Of a stretch of 5,039 nt of DNA, positions 1 through 4,953 are shown one piece after another. The notes under the pieces were generated by a model that made no database searches, was not told the origin of the DNA, and saw nothing but the letters and a program-made list of their open reading frames with translations. The stretch covers positions 1 to 5,039 of the forward strand of contig JAHFOM010000019.1 of NCBI GenBank assembly GCA_023261685.1, read 5' to 3'. Position 1 is the stretch's first letter, and the number at the start of each line of letters is the position of its first letter. Origin of the DNA: Candidatus Moraniibacteriota bacterium (GTDB taxonomy: Bacteria; Patescibacteriota; Minisyncoccia; Moranbacterales; UBA1568). Made by a program: the position numbers and the translations under genes.

Positions 1-280
<280 letters not shown>

Positions 281-302
281 AAATTCAATCCAATCTACTC
301 CA

Positions 303-316
303 CTTCGTACCCGAAG
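303..316 (-). other. small leader hairpin next to 16S
   Basis: On the minus strand CTTCG-GGTA-CGAAG forms a perfect 5-bp stem with a 4-nt loop, about 25 nt upstream of the 16S start. It may take part in 5' processing of the pre-rRNA; this is inference from position only. Confidence 0.4.
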
Positions 317-351
317 ATAAAAAATGAGATAGAAAAAAATTCAATTTAGTT

Positions 352-369
352 GGTAGCATCACTGCTACC
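352..369 (-). other. leader hairpin GGTAGC/GCTACC
   Basis: A perfect 6-bp inverted repeat (GGTAGC-N6-GCTACC) in the rRNA leader, a stable stem-loop on the transcript. There is no U-tract after it, so it is not a terminator. It is probably a structural or processing element of the leader. Confidence 0.45.
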
Positions 370-395
370 GAATAGAGATTCTTCCGTGCAATTCA

Positions 396-427
396 CCACG
401 CGATTTACCGAAGTAAATTTTGCGTGG
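396..427 (-). other. leader hairpin with cUUCGg tetraloop
   Basis: On the minus-strand RNA the outer arms CCACGC/GCGTGG (6 bp) and inner arms ATTTAC/GTAAAT (6 bp) are separated by a small internal loop (AAA opposite C). They are capped by UUCG closed by a C-G pair, the exceptionally stable UNCG tetraloop class. The loop is a proper UUCG only when read on the minus strand, which supports function in the rRNA leader transcript rather than on the plus strand. Its role is unknown; it could be a nuclease or antitermination-complex landmark. Confidence 0.6.
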
Positions 428-440
428 CTTCTTACAATTA

Positions 441-472
441 TCTCGCAAAACAACCCGAGGGTTATCGCGAGA
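441..472 (-). other. leader hairpin TCTCGC/GCGAGA
   Basis: Outer 6-bp arms TCTCGC/GCGAGA enclose inner 4-bp arms AACC/GGTT with a 4-nt loop. It follows directly on the UUCG hairpin. Its left-hand end on the RNA overlaps a 15-nt sequence that recurs at 4939-4953. Confidence 0.45.
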
Positions 473-480
473 CAAGGACT

Positions 481-565
481 AACCACAAAAGATCATGATT
501 TTCCCAAAGCGGACTTCCGCCCGAGGCGGATCAGCCTTGGGCTGAAACCACAAAAAATTGTGATT
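481..565. repeat. palindrome block flanked by 20-bp direct repeats
   Basis: Two copies of a 20-bp repeat beginning AACCACAAAA (481-500 and 546-565) agree at 17 of 20 positions and bracket a compact hairpin block. Inside are TCCGCC-CGA-GGCGGA (516-530) and, immediately abutting, TCAGCC-TTG-GGCTGA (531-545). A further GCGGA at 509-513 can compete for the first arm (GCGGA-CT-TCCGC, 509-520), and outer arms CCCAA/TTGGG (503-507/537-541) offer a third fold. The GC-rich block stands out from the AT-rich leader. It resembles a small dispersed intergenic palindrome element inserted with a target duplication. It could instead be a native rRNA-processing structure. Confidence 0.5.
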
Positions 566-595
566 ATTTTATTGTTTTGACTCATCAATTGTTAA
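566..595 (-). promoter_or_regulatory. possible second rRNA promoter (P2)
   Basis: On the minus strand TTAACA (595-590) and TAAAAT (571-566) are separated by 18 bp, each hexamer one base off consensus. It lies within the leader about 110 bp downstream of the stronger P1. Tandem promoters are common for rRNA operons, but AT-rich DNA gives such matches by chance. Confidence 0.3.
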
Positions 596-684
596 GTTAC
601 TGTTCACCCTGTCTTCTCTCAAAGAAAAAAACAGATAGAAACAAAAGCAAACCCGAGCCCCAGAGACTCATAGATTGCTTAACC

Positions 685-713
685 AGTATAGGGGTGGTAT
701 GGAATCCTGTCAA
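685..713 (-). promoter_or_regulatory. main rRNA operon promoter (P1)
   Basis: On the minus strand there is a perfect -35 TTGACA (713-708), a 17-bp spacer and a -10 TATACT (690-685), giving a start near position 678 and a leader of about 400 nt before 16S. The upstream flank has AT-rich stretches (for example AATATTTT) that could act as a weak UP element. It is the only near-perfect sigma70-type promoter seen in the rRNA direction in this region. Confidence 0.75.
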
Positions 714-766
714 GCTCCCGTAAAAGCCAAAATATTCCCCTCTGATATCTTGCTTTTCTACCCATT

Positions 767-791
767 TTTTACACTTGACAAAAGTGTAAAA
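767..791. promoter_or_regulatory. operator-like inverted repeat over the -35 box
   Basis: A perfect 10-bp inverted repeat, TTTTACACTT-N5-AAGTGTAAAA, spans 25 bp and contains the TTGACA box (775-780) of the rightward promoter at its centre. A symmetric site of this size on the -35 is the usual geometry of a dimeric repressor operator. It has some resemblance to ACAC...GTGT boxes such as that of NrdR but does not match that consensus. The cognate regulator is unknown and not encoded in the window. Confidence 0.55.
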
Positions 792-803
792 TAAGTATAT
801 AAT
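775..803 (+). promoter_or_regulatory. perfect consensus sigma70-type promoter, rightward
   Basis: TTGACA (775-780), exactly 17 bp, TATAAT (798-803): both hexamers and the spacer are ideal. Predicted start is near 810. It points away from the rRNA promoter, with 61 bp between the two -35 boxes, and towards the 3' end of the oppositely oriented helicase gene. No obvious protein gene follows, so it most likely drives the short unit ending at the hairpin at 951-980. Confidence 0.75.
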
Positions 804-841
804 GTTTAAAAAATTTCTCTTCTGTCTACCACTTCAAAATA

Positions 842-850
842 TGCTATACT
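842..850 (+). promoter_or_regulatory. possible second rightward promoter, extended -10
   Basis: TGCTATACT is an extended -10 (TG-n-TATACT, with TATACT at 845-850); the -35 position holds no good match. The start would fall near 856, next to an ATG at 855. It may be an internal start for the same short transcript or a chance match in AT-rich DNA. Confidence 0.35.
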
Positions 851-950
851 TGAGATGAAAAGCCTTCAGAATGGAGATGCGCAAAATTGAAACCCACCTG
901 AATTGTCAGGGAAAAATATATTTTTTCCGTTACTTTTTTTCAAGGGATTC

Positions 951-980
951 AGCCGCTCTCTTGCATTGAGGGCTTTTTAT
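951..980 (+). terminator. rho-independent terminator, rightward
   Basis: AGCC (951-954) pairs with GGCT (971-974), and CTC (958-960) with GAG (968-970), around a 7-nt loop. Three bases bulge on the left arm. The T-run TTTTATATA follows directly. The T-run is on the plus strand only, so it terminates rightward transcription and would not stop the leftward helicase transcript. Confidence 0.5.
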
Positions 981-1000
981 ATATCCAAAATGAGCACTTT

Positions 1001-2623
1001 TCATTGCTCCTCTATCAACCCAAGCTTCTGAAGACGCGAACGGATGGCGCCCGGCTTGCGGCCGAGGGTCCTGCTGATGTCCGCATAGGTCAGGTGCTCC
1101 GAGAAAAGATTCGCCAGCCGTTCATCATCGGCAGTTGACCACGGGCGGTAGGCATTGGGATGCTGCTCTCGGATCTTCTCGACAGAAAATGATACCGGCG
1201 AATCCTTCTCAGCCGTTTTTTTCTTCGTCTTGTCAGATTTTTGGATTTTTGTTTTTTTGCCACCGCACCGCTCGATGAAATCATCGTGCAGATCGGTCAA
1301 TGCATTGGCTTCAAGTGCCTGCAATGAGGCACTCTCTTTTTCCGACTGTTTGCGGAGATACTGATCCTCTTCCAGCACTGCCGGATGGACGCGAAGCGAT
1401 TGTTGGTTGTAGCCGAGGAGATACAATCCCGAGAAACGCCGTACCCGAGAAAGCGCCACATACCCCTGACCAAATTCAAATACTTGACTGAGATCCATCA
1501 CGGCGGCATCAAGACTCATCCCCTGGCTCTTATGAATCGTCATCGCCCACGCCAGACGGAGCGGCAGCTGGGTAATCTTGGCGCGCGTTTCTCCACCCTC
1601 TTCTATGATCCAATCCGCCGGTTCTACCGCGACTCGCGTCCCGCTTCTCGTCTCGACGATGGGAAAATGCGTTTCCTTGTCAAAACCAACCACCGTACCC
1701 AACGTGCCGTTCACGAACTTTCCCTGCGGATTATTCTTGGTAAACATCACCGAGGCGCCTTGTTTCAATTTCAACAACTCCGGAGAAAGACAGCCTTTCT
1801 TGAGTGCGTCGGTCAGTGCCTGCGGACCGCGGAGCGACATCGCGAAGGCAATCGCTTTGGCCGGCAATTTCGCAAGCTCCACGTCATTCACCCGGTCAAC
1901 ATCGATGTTATGTGAAAAAAGATTGGTCGTTTGTTCGTTCGCGAGAGCGTCACGAGCGCGTAAACGGGTCTCGATGTGGCGGATGTGCTCACTCTCAACT
2001 CGGTTGGCACGAATCGCCCCGAGCACATCGAGAAATACCGGGTCATCCTGGCGATGCTGTTCGGTCAGATAGCAGACCGTCGGATCAAGCGCCAGCCACG
2101 CTTCGGACTGAAACGCAAACTCGGGGGTAGCCTCTTCTTCCGGCAACTGCGACCACAGATCATCTTCAGTGACTGTTCTCCGTCTTGCCACTGGAGGAAG
2201 CTGAAAGAAATCCCCAACGCACACCACCTGCAATCCGCCAAAAGGGTCGAGGGAATCTCGCACGCCCTGACACACCCGATCCACCAGCGCGAATACTTTT
2301 CCATCGAGCATCGAAACTTCATCAATAATCAGCACGCGGGCTTTCTTGATGCGCTTGGCATAGTGGGGCAGGTCTTTGATGTGCGAGATGTCGCTTTTAG
2401 TCAGCTTGTCCTTGATCCCGATTCCGCTCCACGAATGAATCGTCATTCCACCGATATGCGTCGCCGCAATACCGGTCGAAGCCGTGATAGCGACTTCGAT
2501 AGTATGTTTACGCAAATACTGCACATACTGATTGACCGTATGTGACTTACCGGCGCCGGGTTCTCCCGTCAAAAAAACATTGGCGCCCGTTTTCAAAATC
2601 GCGAGCGCTTCATCTTGGGTCAT
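1001..2623 (-). CDS. PIF1-family DNA helicase with C-terminal HTH
   Basis: A 540-residue superfamily 1B helicase, an ATP-driven 5'-3' DNA-unwinding enzyme by family knowledge, cytoplasmic. Visible motifs in order: Walker A GEPGAGKS (20-27), Walker B LIIDE (98-102), motif III GDFFQLPP (137-144), LTEQHRQ (186-192), VNGTLGTV (304-311), motif V TIHKSQGMSLD (362-372) and motif VI GYVALSRVR (387-395). A Lys-rich linker (about 455-473) leads to a Myb/SANT-like helix-turn-helix (about 493-536, with W495 and ending GRKPGAIRSRLQKLGL), presumably a DNA-binding extension. The start fits the family's usual N-terminus (MTQDEAL then NVFLTG). A TAA lies in frame 9 bases upstream, so no earlier start exists; there is no nearby Shine-Dalgarno. 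It sits 49 nt after the DsbA-like gene and is probably co-transcribed. No good terminator follows it. Confidence 0.93.
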   Translation of the reverse strand: MTQDEALAILKTGANVFLTGEPGAGKSHTVNQYVQYLRKHTIEVAITASTGIAATHIGGMTIHSWSGIGIKDKLTKSDISHIKDLPHYAKRIKKARVLIIDEVSMLDGKVFALVDRVCQGVRDSLDPFGGLQVVCVGDFFQLPPVARRRTVTEDDLWSQLPEEEATPEFAFQSEAWLALDPTVCYLTEQHRQDDPVFLDVLGAIRANRVESEHIRHIETRLRARDALANEQTTNLFSHNIDVDRVNDVELAKLPAKAIAFAMSLRGPQALTDALKKGCLSPELLKLKQGASVMFTKNNPQGKFVNGTLGTVVGFDKETHFPIVETRSGTRVAVEPADWIIEEGGETRAKITQLPLRLAWAMTIHKSQGMSLDAAVMDLSQVFEFGQGYVALSRVRRFSGLYLLGYNQQSLRVHPAVLEEDQYLRKQSEKESASLQALEANALTDLHDDFIERCGGKKTKIQKSDKTKKKTAEKDSPVSFSVEKIREQHPNAYRPWSTADDERLANLFSEHLTYADISRTLGRKPGAIRSRLQKLGLIEEQ

Positions 2624-2672
2624 AGCGCGCGTTTAACAATAAGGTTCCTCGTATGCTCTGCTTGTGAGACGA

Positions 2673-3890
2673 TCAACATTCCGTGCCTAATCCGCCCACA
2701 CAGCTCTCAGTCGGCGGTTTGCCGCGCTCCGGACAGGTTTCAGAATAAATGCACGCCTGATCAGTGATAGTATTGATCTCCTCGTTTACCGCCGACCCAT
2801 CGCCGTACGTGATCAAGATTTGATCGCCATCGGAGAATTCATACGCTCCCATCTCGCTGTTTGGTACACCATTCACATACAGCATCAATTTCTTTTCCGA
2901 AGTAGCGCAGAAACGAGTGCCGTCATCGGTCGCGAAACACTCATTTTCAAAACGCATACCGAGGGTCTGAAAGAAATAGCCGAGCGTGATGCCCATACGG
3001 TGCTTGTGAATGATAGTGCCGACACCATCGTGGAGGTGGGTATCCGCATCCAGCGGAGCCTCATCAGACGATTGGTATTTCGCCTGGGTAAAATCAATTT
3101 TTTGCCCGCTGAGATACACCGCGAAGTCGGCATGCTGATGAGTTTTTTCTCCGAGTACCTGCGCGCCTTCACCTTCCGCCTGTGGTCGAGGATATTTCAC
3201 AAGCACAGCCTGTACCAAAACCTTGAAATCCTCATAACTCTTGGGATTGTCTATCTTTTCTCCGTTCAGAAAGAACGATGGCGTACCAGTGATACCGAGA
3301 TTCATTCCGGATGACACATCACGCGCCACTCTCTCGCTTGTTGTAGAGGCGGTCACGTCTTTTTGGAACCGTGCCACATCGAGCTCCAGCGTCCGTGCGT
3401 ACTCTTCAAACAGCGCCGGATCAGCAGTAGATTTGCGGCCCCACTTTCTTTGTTCAGTAAAAAGAAGGTCGTGCATCTCCTGAAATTTTCCCTGCTGTGC
3501 CGCCGCTTCCGCCGCCAGCGCCGATGTCATACCATTCTTGTGCATCGTAAGGGGGAAATAACGCGTCACTACCCGAAGATCATCAGGAAAATCCTGTTTC
3601 AACCGTTTCACCAGCGGGTAATACGCGCCACACGCCTCACACTCAAAATCAAGGTATTCGACCAGAGTAACTGGGGCGTCTTTTGGACCTGCCACATAGT
3701 CGGCATCGGTTACGGTCAAAAGCTCATCTTTGACAATCGCCTTGTCTGCAGGCTCAGAGAAAGCTAGCCACACCAATCCTCCGGATATCGCTACTGCTCC
3801 CAGCAATGCCCATACAGAAAAAGATACGCGTGCCAACCGCTCCGTGACGTTCTTCCCGAACGAAAATTGTGTTTTCTTCTCTTGTGACAT
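2673..3890 (-). CDS. membrane-anchored DsbA-family thiol oxidoreductase with His-rich C-terminal domain
   Basis: A 405-residue protein. A basic N-terminus and one hydrophobic helix (about 22-45) predict an N-in anchor with the rest outside the membrane. Residues 68-232 are a DsbA/BdbD-type thioredoxin fold: DFECEACG with redox pair C84/C87 (a CEAC centre, no proline as in CPHC), an inserted helical part, and the cis-proline loop GTPSFF (P204). It should form or rearrange disulfides in exported proteins; no DsbB/VKOR partner is in the window. Residues 250-365 form a second domain with HQH (251-253), HLH (285-287), HKH (295-297), C318 and C328, ending in a beta-grasp-like strand pattern (LMLYVNG then DGDQILITYGD). 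The tail has four cysteines (380, 386, 397, 405). The His pairs suggest metal binding, which is inference. ATG 3890 has no Shine-Dalgarno; a poor -10-like GATAAT (3901-3896) would make it nearly leaderless. Confidence 0.9.
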   Translation of the reverse strand: MSQEKKTQFSFGKNVTERLARVSFSVWALLGAVAISGGLVWLAFSEPADKAIVKDELLTVTDADYVAGPKDAPVTLVEYLDFECEACGAYYPLVKRLKQDFPDDLRVVTRYFPLTMHKNGMTSALAAEAAAQQGKFQEMHDLLFTEQRKWGRKSTADPALFEEYARTLELDVARFQKDVTASTTSERVARDVSSGMNLGITGTPSFFLNGEKIDNPKSYEDFKVLVQAVLVKYPRPQAEGEGAQVLGEKTHQHADFAVYLSGQKIDFTQAKYQSSDEAPLDADTHLHDGVGTIIHKHRMGITLGYFFQTLGMRFENECFATDDGTRFCATSEKKLMLYVNGVPNSEMGAYEFSDGDQILITYGDGSAVNEEINTITDQACIYSETCPERGKPPTESCVGGLGTEC

Positions 3891-3924
3891 ATGCCATTAT
3901 CTTACAGGATAAATGGTATTTACC

Positions 3925-4060
3925 CCAGAGCAAGCTCTGGACACTGATACCGCCTTGGCAGTATCACTTCCGTGGCAAGCCACGGGGTATTCTACCTTGT
4001 GTTCCCGTCACTCGCTCGGAAACGAAAACAAGTTTTCGCTTCTCTCGCTTCGTTAGGGAA
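3925..4060. repeat. cluster of four short palindromes in the cupin-DsbA gap
   Basis: Three 16-bp palindromes share one design, seven-base arms around a central AA with C before and G after: CCAGAGC-AA-GCTCTGG (3925-3940), CCGTGGC-AA-GCCACGG (3970-3985) and CGAAAAC-AA-GTTTTCG (4023-4038). Between the first two sits a 22-bp one (3945-3966), arms TGATACcGCC/GGCaGTATCA around TT with one mismatch. The last is nested in a larger imperfect hairpin with outer arms TTCCC (4002-4006) and GGGAA (4056-4060). Together they fill most of the 190-bp space between the two genes. They may act as mRNA-end or processing structures. More likely they are a composite dispersed intergenic element; its abundance in the genome cannot be judged here. 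Confidence 0.65.
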
Positions 4061-4080
4061 TAAAAAACTGCGCGATAGAA

Positions 4081-4482
4081 TTATTCGGTCGTGGTACCGT
4101 CAAACTCGGGATCATCAGCTACCGCTTCCGCCCGAGTTTTACGCACCATACCATCCTGATGGTGCGACGGAGCATAGATGGTATAGAGCCTGAGCGCTTC
4201 CGTGGCCGATGTATTGATGACATTGTGTTCTGATCCGGATGGTACGATGATACTATCACCATCGCCGACCACATACTCGCTCTCGTTGATGATAACTTTT
4301 CCCGTGCCTGCTTCAAAACGGAAAAACTGATCCGTACCACTGTGCGTCTCCAAACCGATCTCCTCGCCGGGATTGAGCGACATCAAGACCAACTGCAAAT
4401 GTTCCCCCGTATAAAGCACCTTCCGGAAATACTCATTTTCAAGCGTCAATTGCTCGATAGAGCCGTAAAAGCCTTTTTTCAT
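4081..4482 (-). CDS. cupin-domain protein, mannose-6-phosphate isomerase-like
   Basis: A 133-residue single-domain cupin (beta-barrel), cytoplasmic. Motif 2 is canonical: G75-x5-P81-x-G83-x2-H86-x3-N90. Motif 1 keeps the spacing, but His1 is E45 and the usual Glu is Q52: G39-x5-E45-x-H47-x4-Q52-x6-G59. The potential metal ligands are therefore E45, H47, Q52 and H86. The end (LRLYTIYAP, then HQDGMVRKTRAEA, then FDGTTTE) is the recognisable tail of a widespread small cupin family whose substrate is not known, so no reaction is assigned. ATG 4482 is supported by AGAAGA five bases upstream. It has a predicted promoter of its own (4518-4545), 65 nt downstream of the membrane-protein gene's stop. 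Confidence 0.88.
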   Translation of the reverse strand: MKKGFYGSIEQLTLENEYFRKVLYTGEHLQLVLMSLNPGEEIGLETHSGTDQFFRFEAGTGKVIINESEYVVGDGDSIIVPSGSEHNVINTSATEALRLYTIYAPSHHQDGMVRKTRAEAVADDPEFDGTTTE

Positions 4483-4487
4483 ATATT

Positions 4488-4500
4488 TCTTCTGAGAAGA
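4488..4500 (-). promoter_or_regulatory. ribosome site inside a palindrome, cupin gene
   Basis: On the minus strand TCTTCT-C-AGAAGA is a perfect palindrome. Its right half, AGAAGA, is the only Shine-Dalgarno-like sequence before the cupin ATG (5-nt spacing). A 5-bp stem with a 3-nt loop would hide the ribosome site, so the pairing could damp or gate translation. The element is short and may be coincidental. Confidence 0.4.
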
Positions 4501-4504
4501 TTAC

Positions 4505-4527
4505 CGTGTACCTATAAAGTATACACG
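4505..4527. promoter_or_regulatory. operator-like inverted repeat over the cupin -10
   Basis: Perfect 6-bp arms CGTGTA/TACACG separated by 11 bp overlap the predicted -10 box and start site of the cupin promoter. This is the position expected for a repressor operator. The arm length is modest, so chance is possible. Confidence 0.35.
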
Positions 4528-4545
4528 CTCTTCATATCTGAGCAA
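4518..4545 (-). promoter_or_regulatory. promoter of the cupin gene
   Basis: On the minus strand TTGCTC (4545-4540), a 16-bp spacer and TATACT (4523-4518) give a start near 4511 and a leader of about 29 nt. The -35 begins three bases after the stop codon of the upstream membrane gene. The -35 matches consensus at four of six bases and the -10 at five of six. Confidence 0.45.
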
Positions 4546-4547
4546 AA

Positions 4548-4928
4548 TCAGTTCTGAAATTCGCCATCACGATCGAAACGGGCTCTCCACGCGAAAAAAT
4601 TTATGGAAATATAGAGGAGAGACACTATAGTGAACAACGATCGATGATGCTCCGGATTCGCATCAGCCTGATCGACGAGAAACAGCGTGATAACGAACGC
4701 GATGAGTGGCAGAAGAATATCTATGAGCGTGTTATCCGATGCCTCGCGGATATGATAGCGTTTTTCCAGCAGTTCCCAGAAAATCGCCAGTATGAGCGTC
4801 ACGAAGAAAAAAGGGAATACCGGAAACCCAAAAACGAGTGCGCCGAGCACCATCACCATCCCGAACAAAAAATGCGGCACCGACCACCAATCAAATGCCT
4901 TATGAAGAGGATGATATTTTTTGCGCAT
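4548..4928 (-). CDS. small multi-pass membrane protein of unknown function
   Basis: A 126-residue protein with about four hydrophobic helices (roughly 17-36, 37-54, 69-85, 97-113). Conserved-looking polar positions lie at or near the membrane: H10, D13, W14/W15, H19, the W51-E52 pair, R61-E62, N66 and D70 (WELLEKR, then IREASDN). The arrangement of WE followed by N and D recalls small membrane families such as YjdF/DUF2238 or DUF2585, but the match is too loose for a name. The loop between helices 3 and 4 is polar (VDQADANPEHHR). ATG 4928 has no clear Shine-Dalgarno. The upstream partial gene stops 22 nt before it, which suggests an operon. Confidence 0.75.
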   Translation of the reverse strand: MRKKYHPLHKAFDWWSVPHFLFGMVMVLGALVFGFPVFPFFFVTLILAIFWELLEKRYHIREASDNTLIDILLPLIAFVITLFLVDQADANPEHHRSLFTIVSLLYISINFFAWRARFDRDGEFQN

Positions 4929-4938
4929 AGGGTATTGA

Positions 4939-4953
4939 GCGAGACAAGGACTA
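4939..4953. repeat. 15-bp repeat shared with the rRNA leader
   Basis: GCGAGACAAGGACTA occurs identically here and at 467-481 in the same orientation. Here it overlaps the stop codon of the partial gene and the short gap before the membrane-protein gene. There it joins the TCTCGC/GCGAGA hairpin to the direct-repeat block. Two chance copies of a 15-mer in 5 kb are unlikely. Confidence 0.45.

Larger units (their letters stand above)
281..678 (-). other. 16S rRNA operon leader (transcribed spacer)
   Basis: This AT-rich stretch lies between the predicted rRNA promoter (685-713) and the mature 16S 5' end. No protein gene is convincing on either strand. On the RNA (minus) strand it can form several hairpins: 303-316, 352-369, 396-427, 441-472 and the palindrome block at 503-545. 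A TTTCTTTGAGAG stretch (about 615-626, minus) resembles a boxA antitermination element, but only loosely. Leaders of bacterial rRNA operons normally carry boxA and one arm of the RNase III processing stem. The partner of that stem would lie beyond the 16S 3' end and cannot be checked here. Confidence 0.7.
810..980 (+). ncRNA. candidate small RNA or micro-peptide transcript
   Basis: The segment is bounded by a perfect promoter and a terminator-like hairpin with a T-run, giving a transcript of about 170 nt (or about 120 nt from the 842-850 promoter). Internal structure includes CCTGA-ATTG-TCAGG (897-910) abutting the AT-rich palindrome GGAAAAA...TTTTTCC (910-928). It could encode very short peptides (ATG 855 to stop 890, 11 residues; ATG 871 to stop 969, 32 residues), but neither has a clear ribosome site. 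It does not resemble tmRNA, SRP RNA or RNase P RNA. It stops just short of the convergent helicase 3' end (1001), so it would be antisense to the helicase mRNA only if read-through occurs. No family is recognised. Confidence 0.45.

Noticed and set aside
350..580. 76-residue plus-strand open frame
   Set aside because: It lies antisense to the rRNA leader, across its hairpins and direct repeats. It has no ribosome site or plausible protein character.
767..791. NrdR, LexA or Fur box
   Set aside because: The ACAC...GTGT ends recall NrdR, but the spacing and centre do not fit. No match to LexA or Fur consensus is seen.
897..928. Terminator for the helicase on the minus strand
   Set aside because: The stems are short or AT-only and are not followed by a T-run in the minus direction.
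871..969. 32-residue open frame after the orphan promoter
   Set aside because: No Shine-Dalgarno, the stop lies inside the terminator hairpin, and the length is within chance. Kept only as a possibility within the small RNA entry.
1385..2545. Several plus-strand open frames of 100-190 residues
   Set aside because: All are antisense to the helicase, whose motifs are complete and in order. The plus frames show no domain-like pattern.
3925..4038. CRISPR array
   Set aside because: The units are palindromes of different sequence with irregular spacing, not identical direct repeats with uniform spacers.
3972..4193. 73-residue plus-strand open frame (SLARKRKQVF, then LASLGNKK)
   Set aside because: It is a translation of the palindrome cluster and then of the cupin's opposite strand. 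Such peptides arise as artefacts of intergenic repeats.
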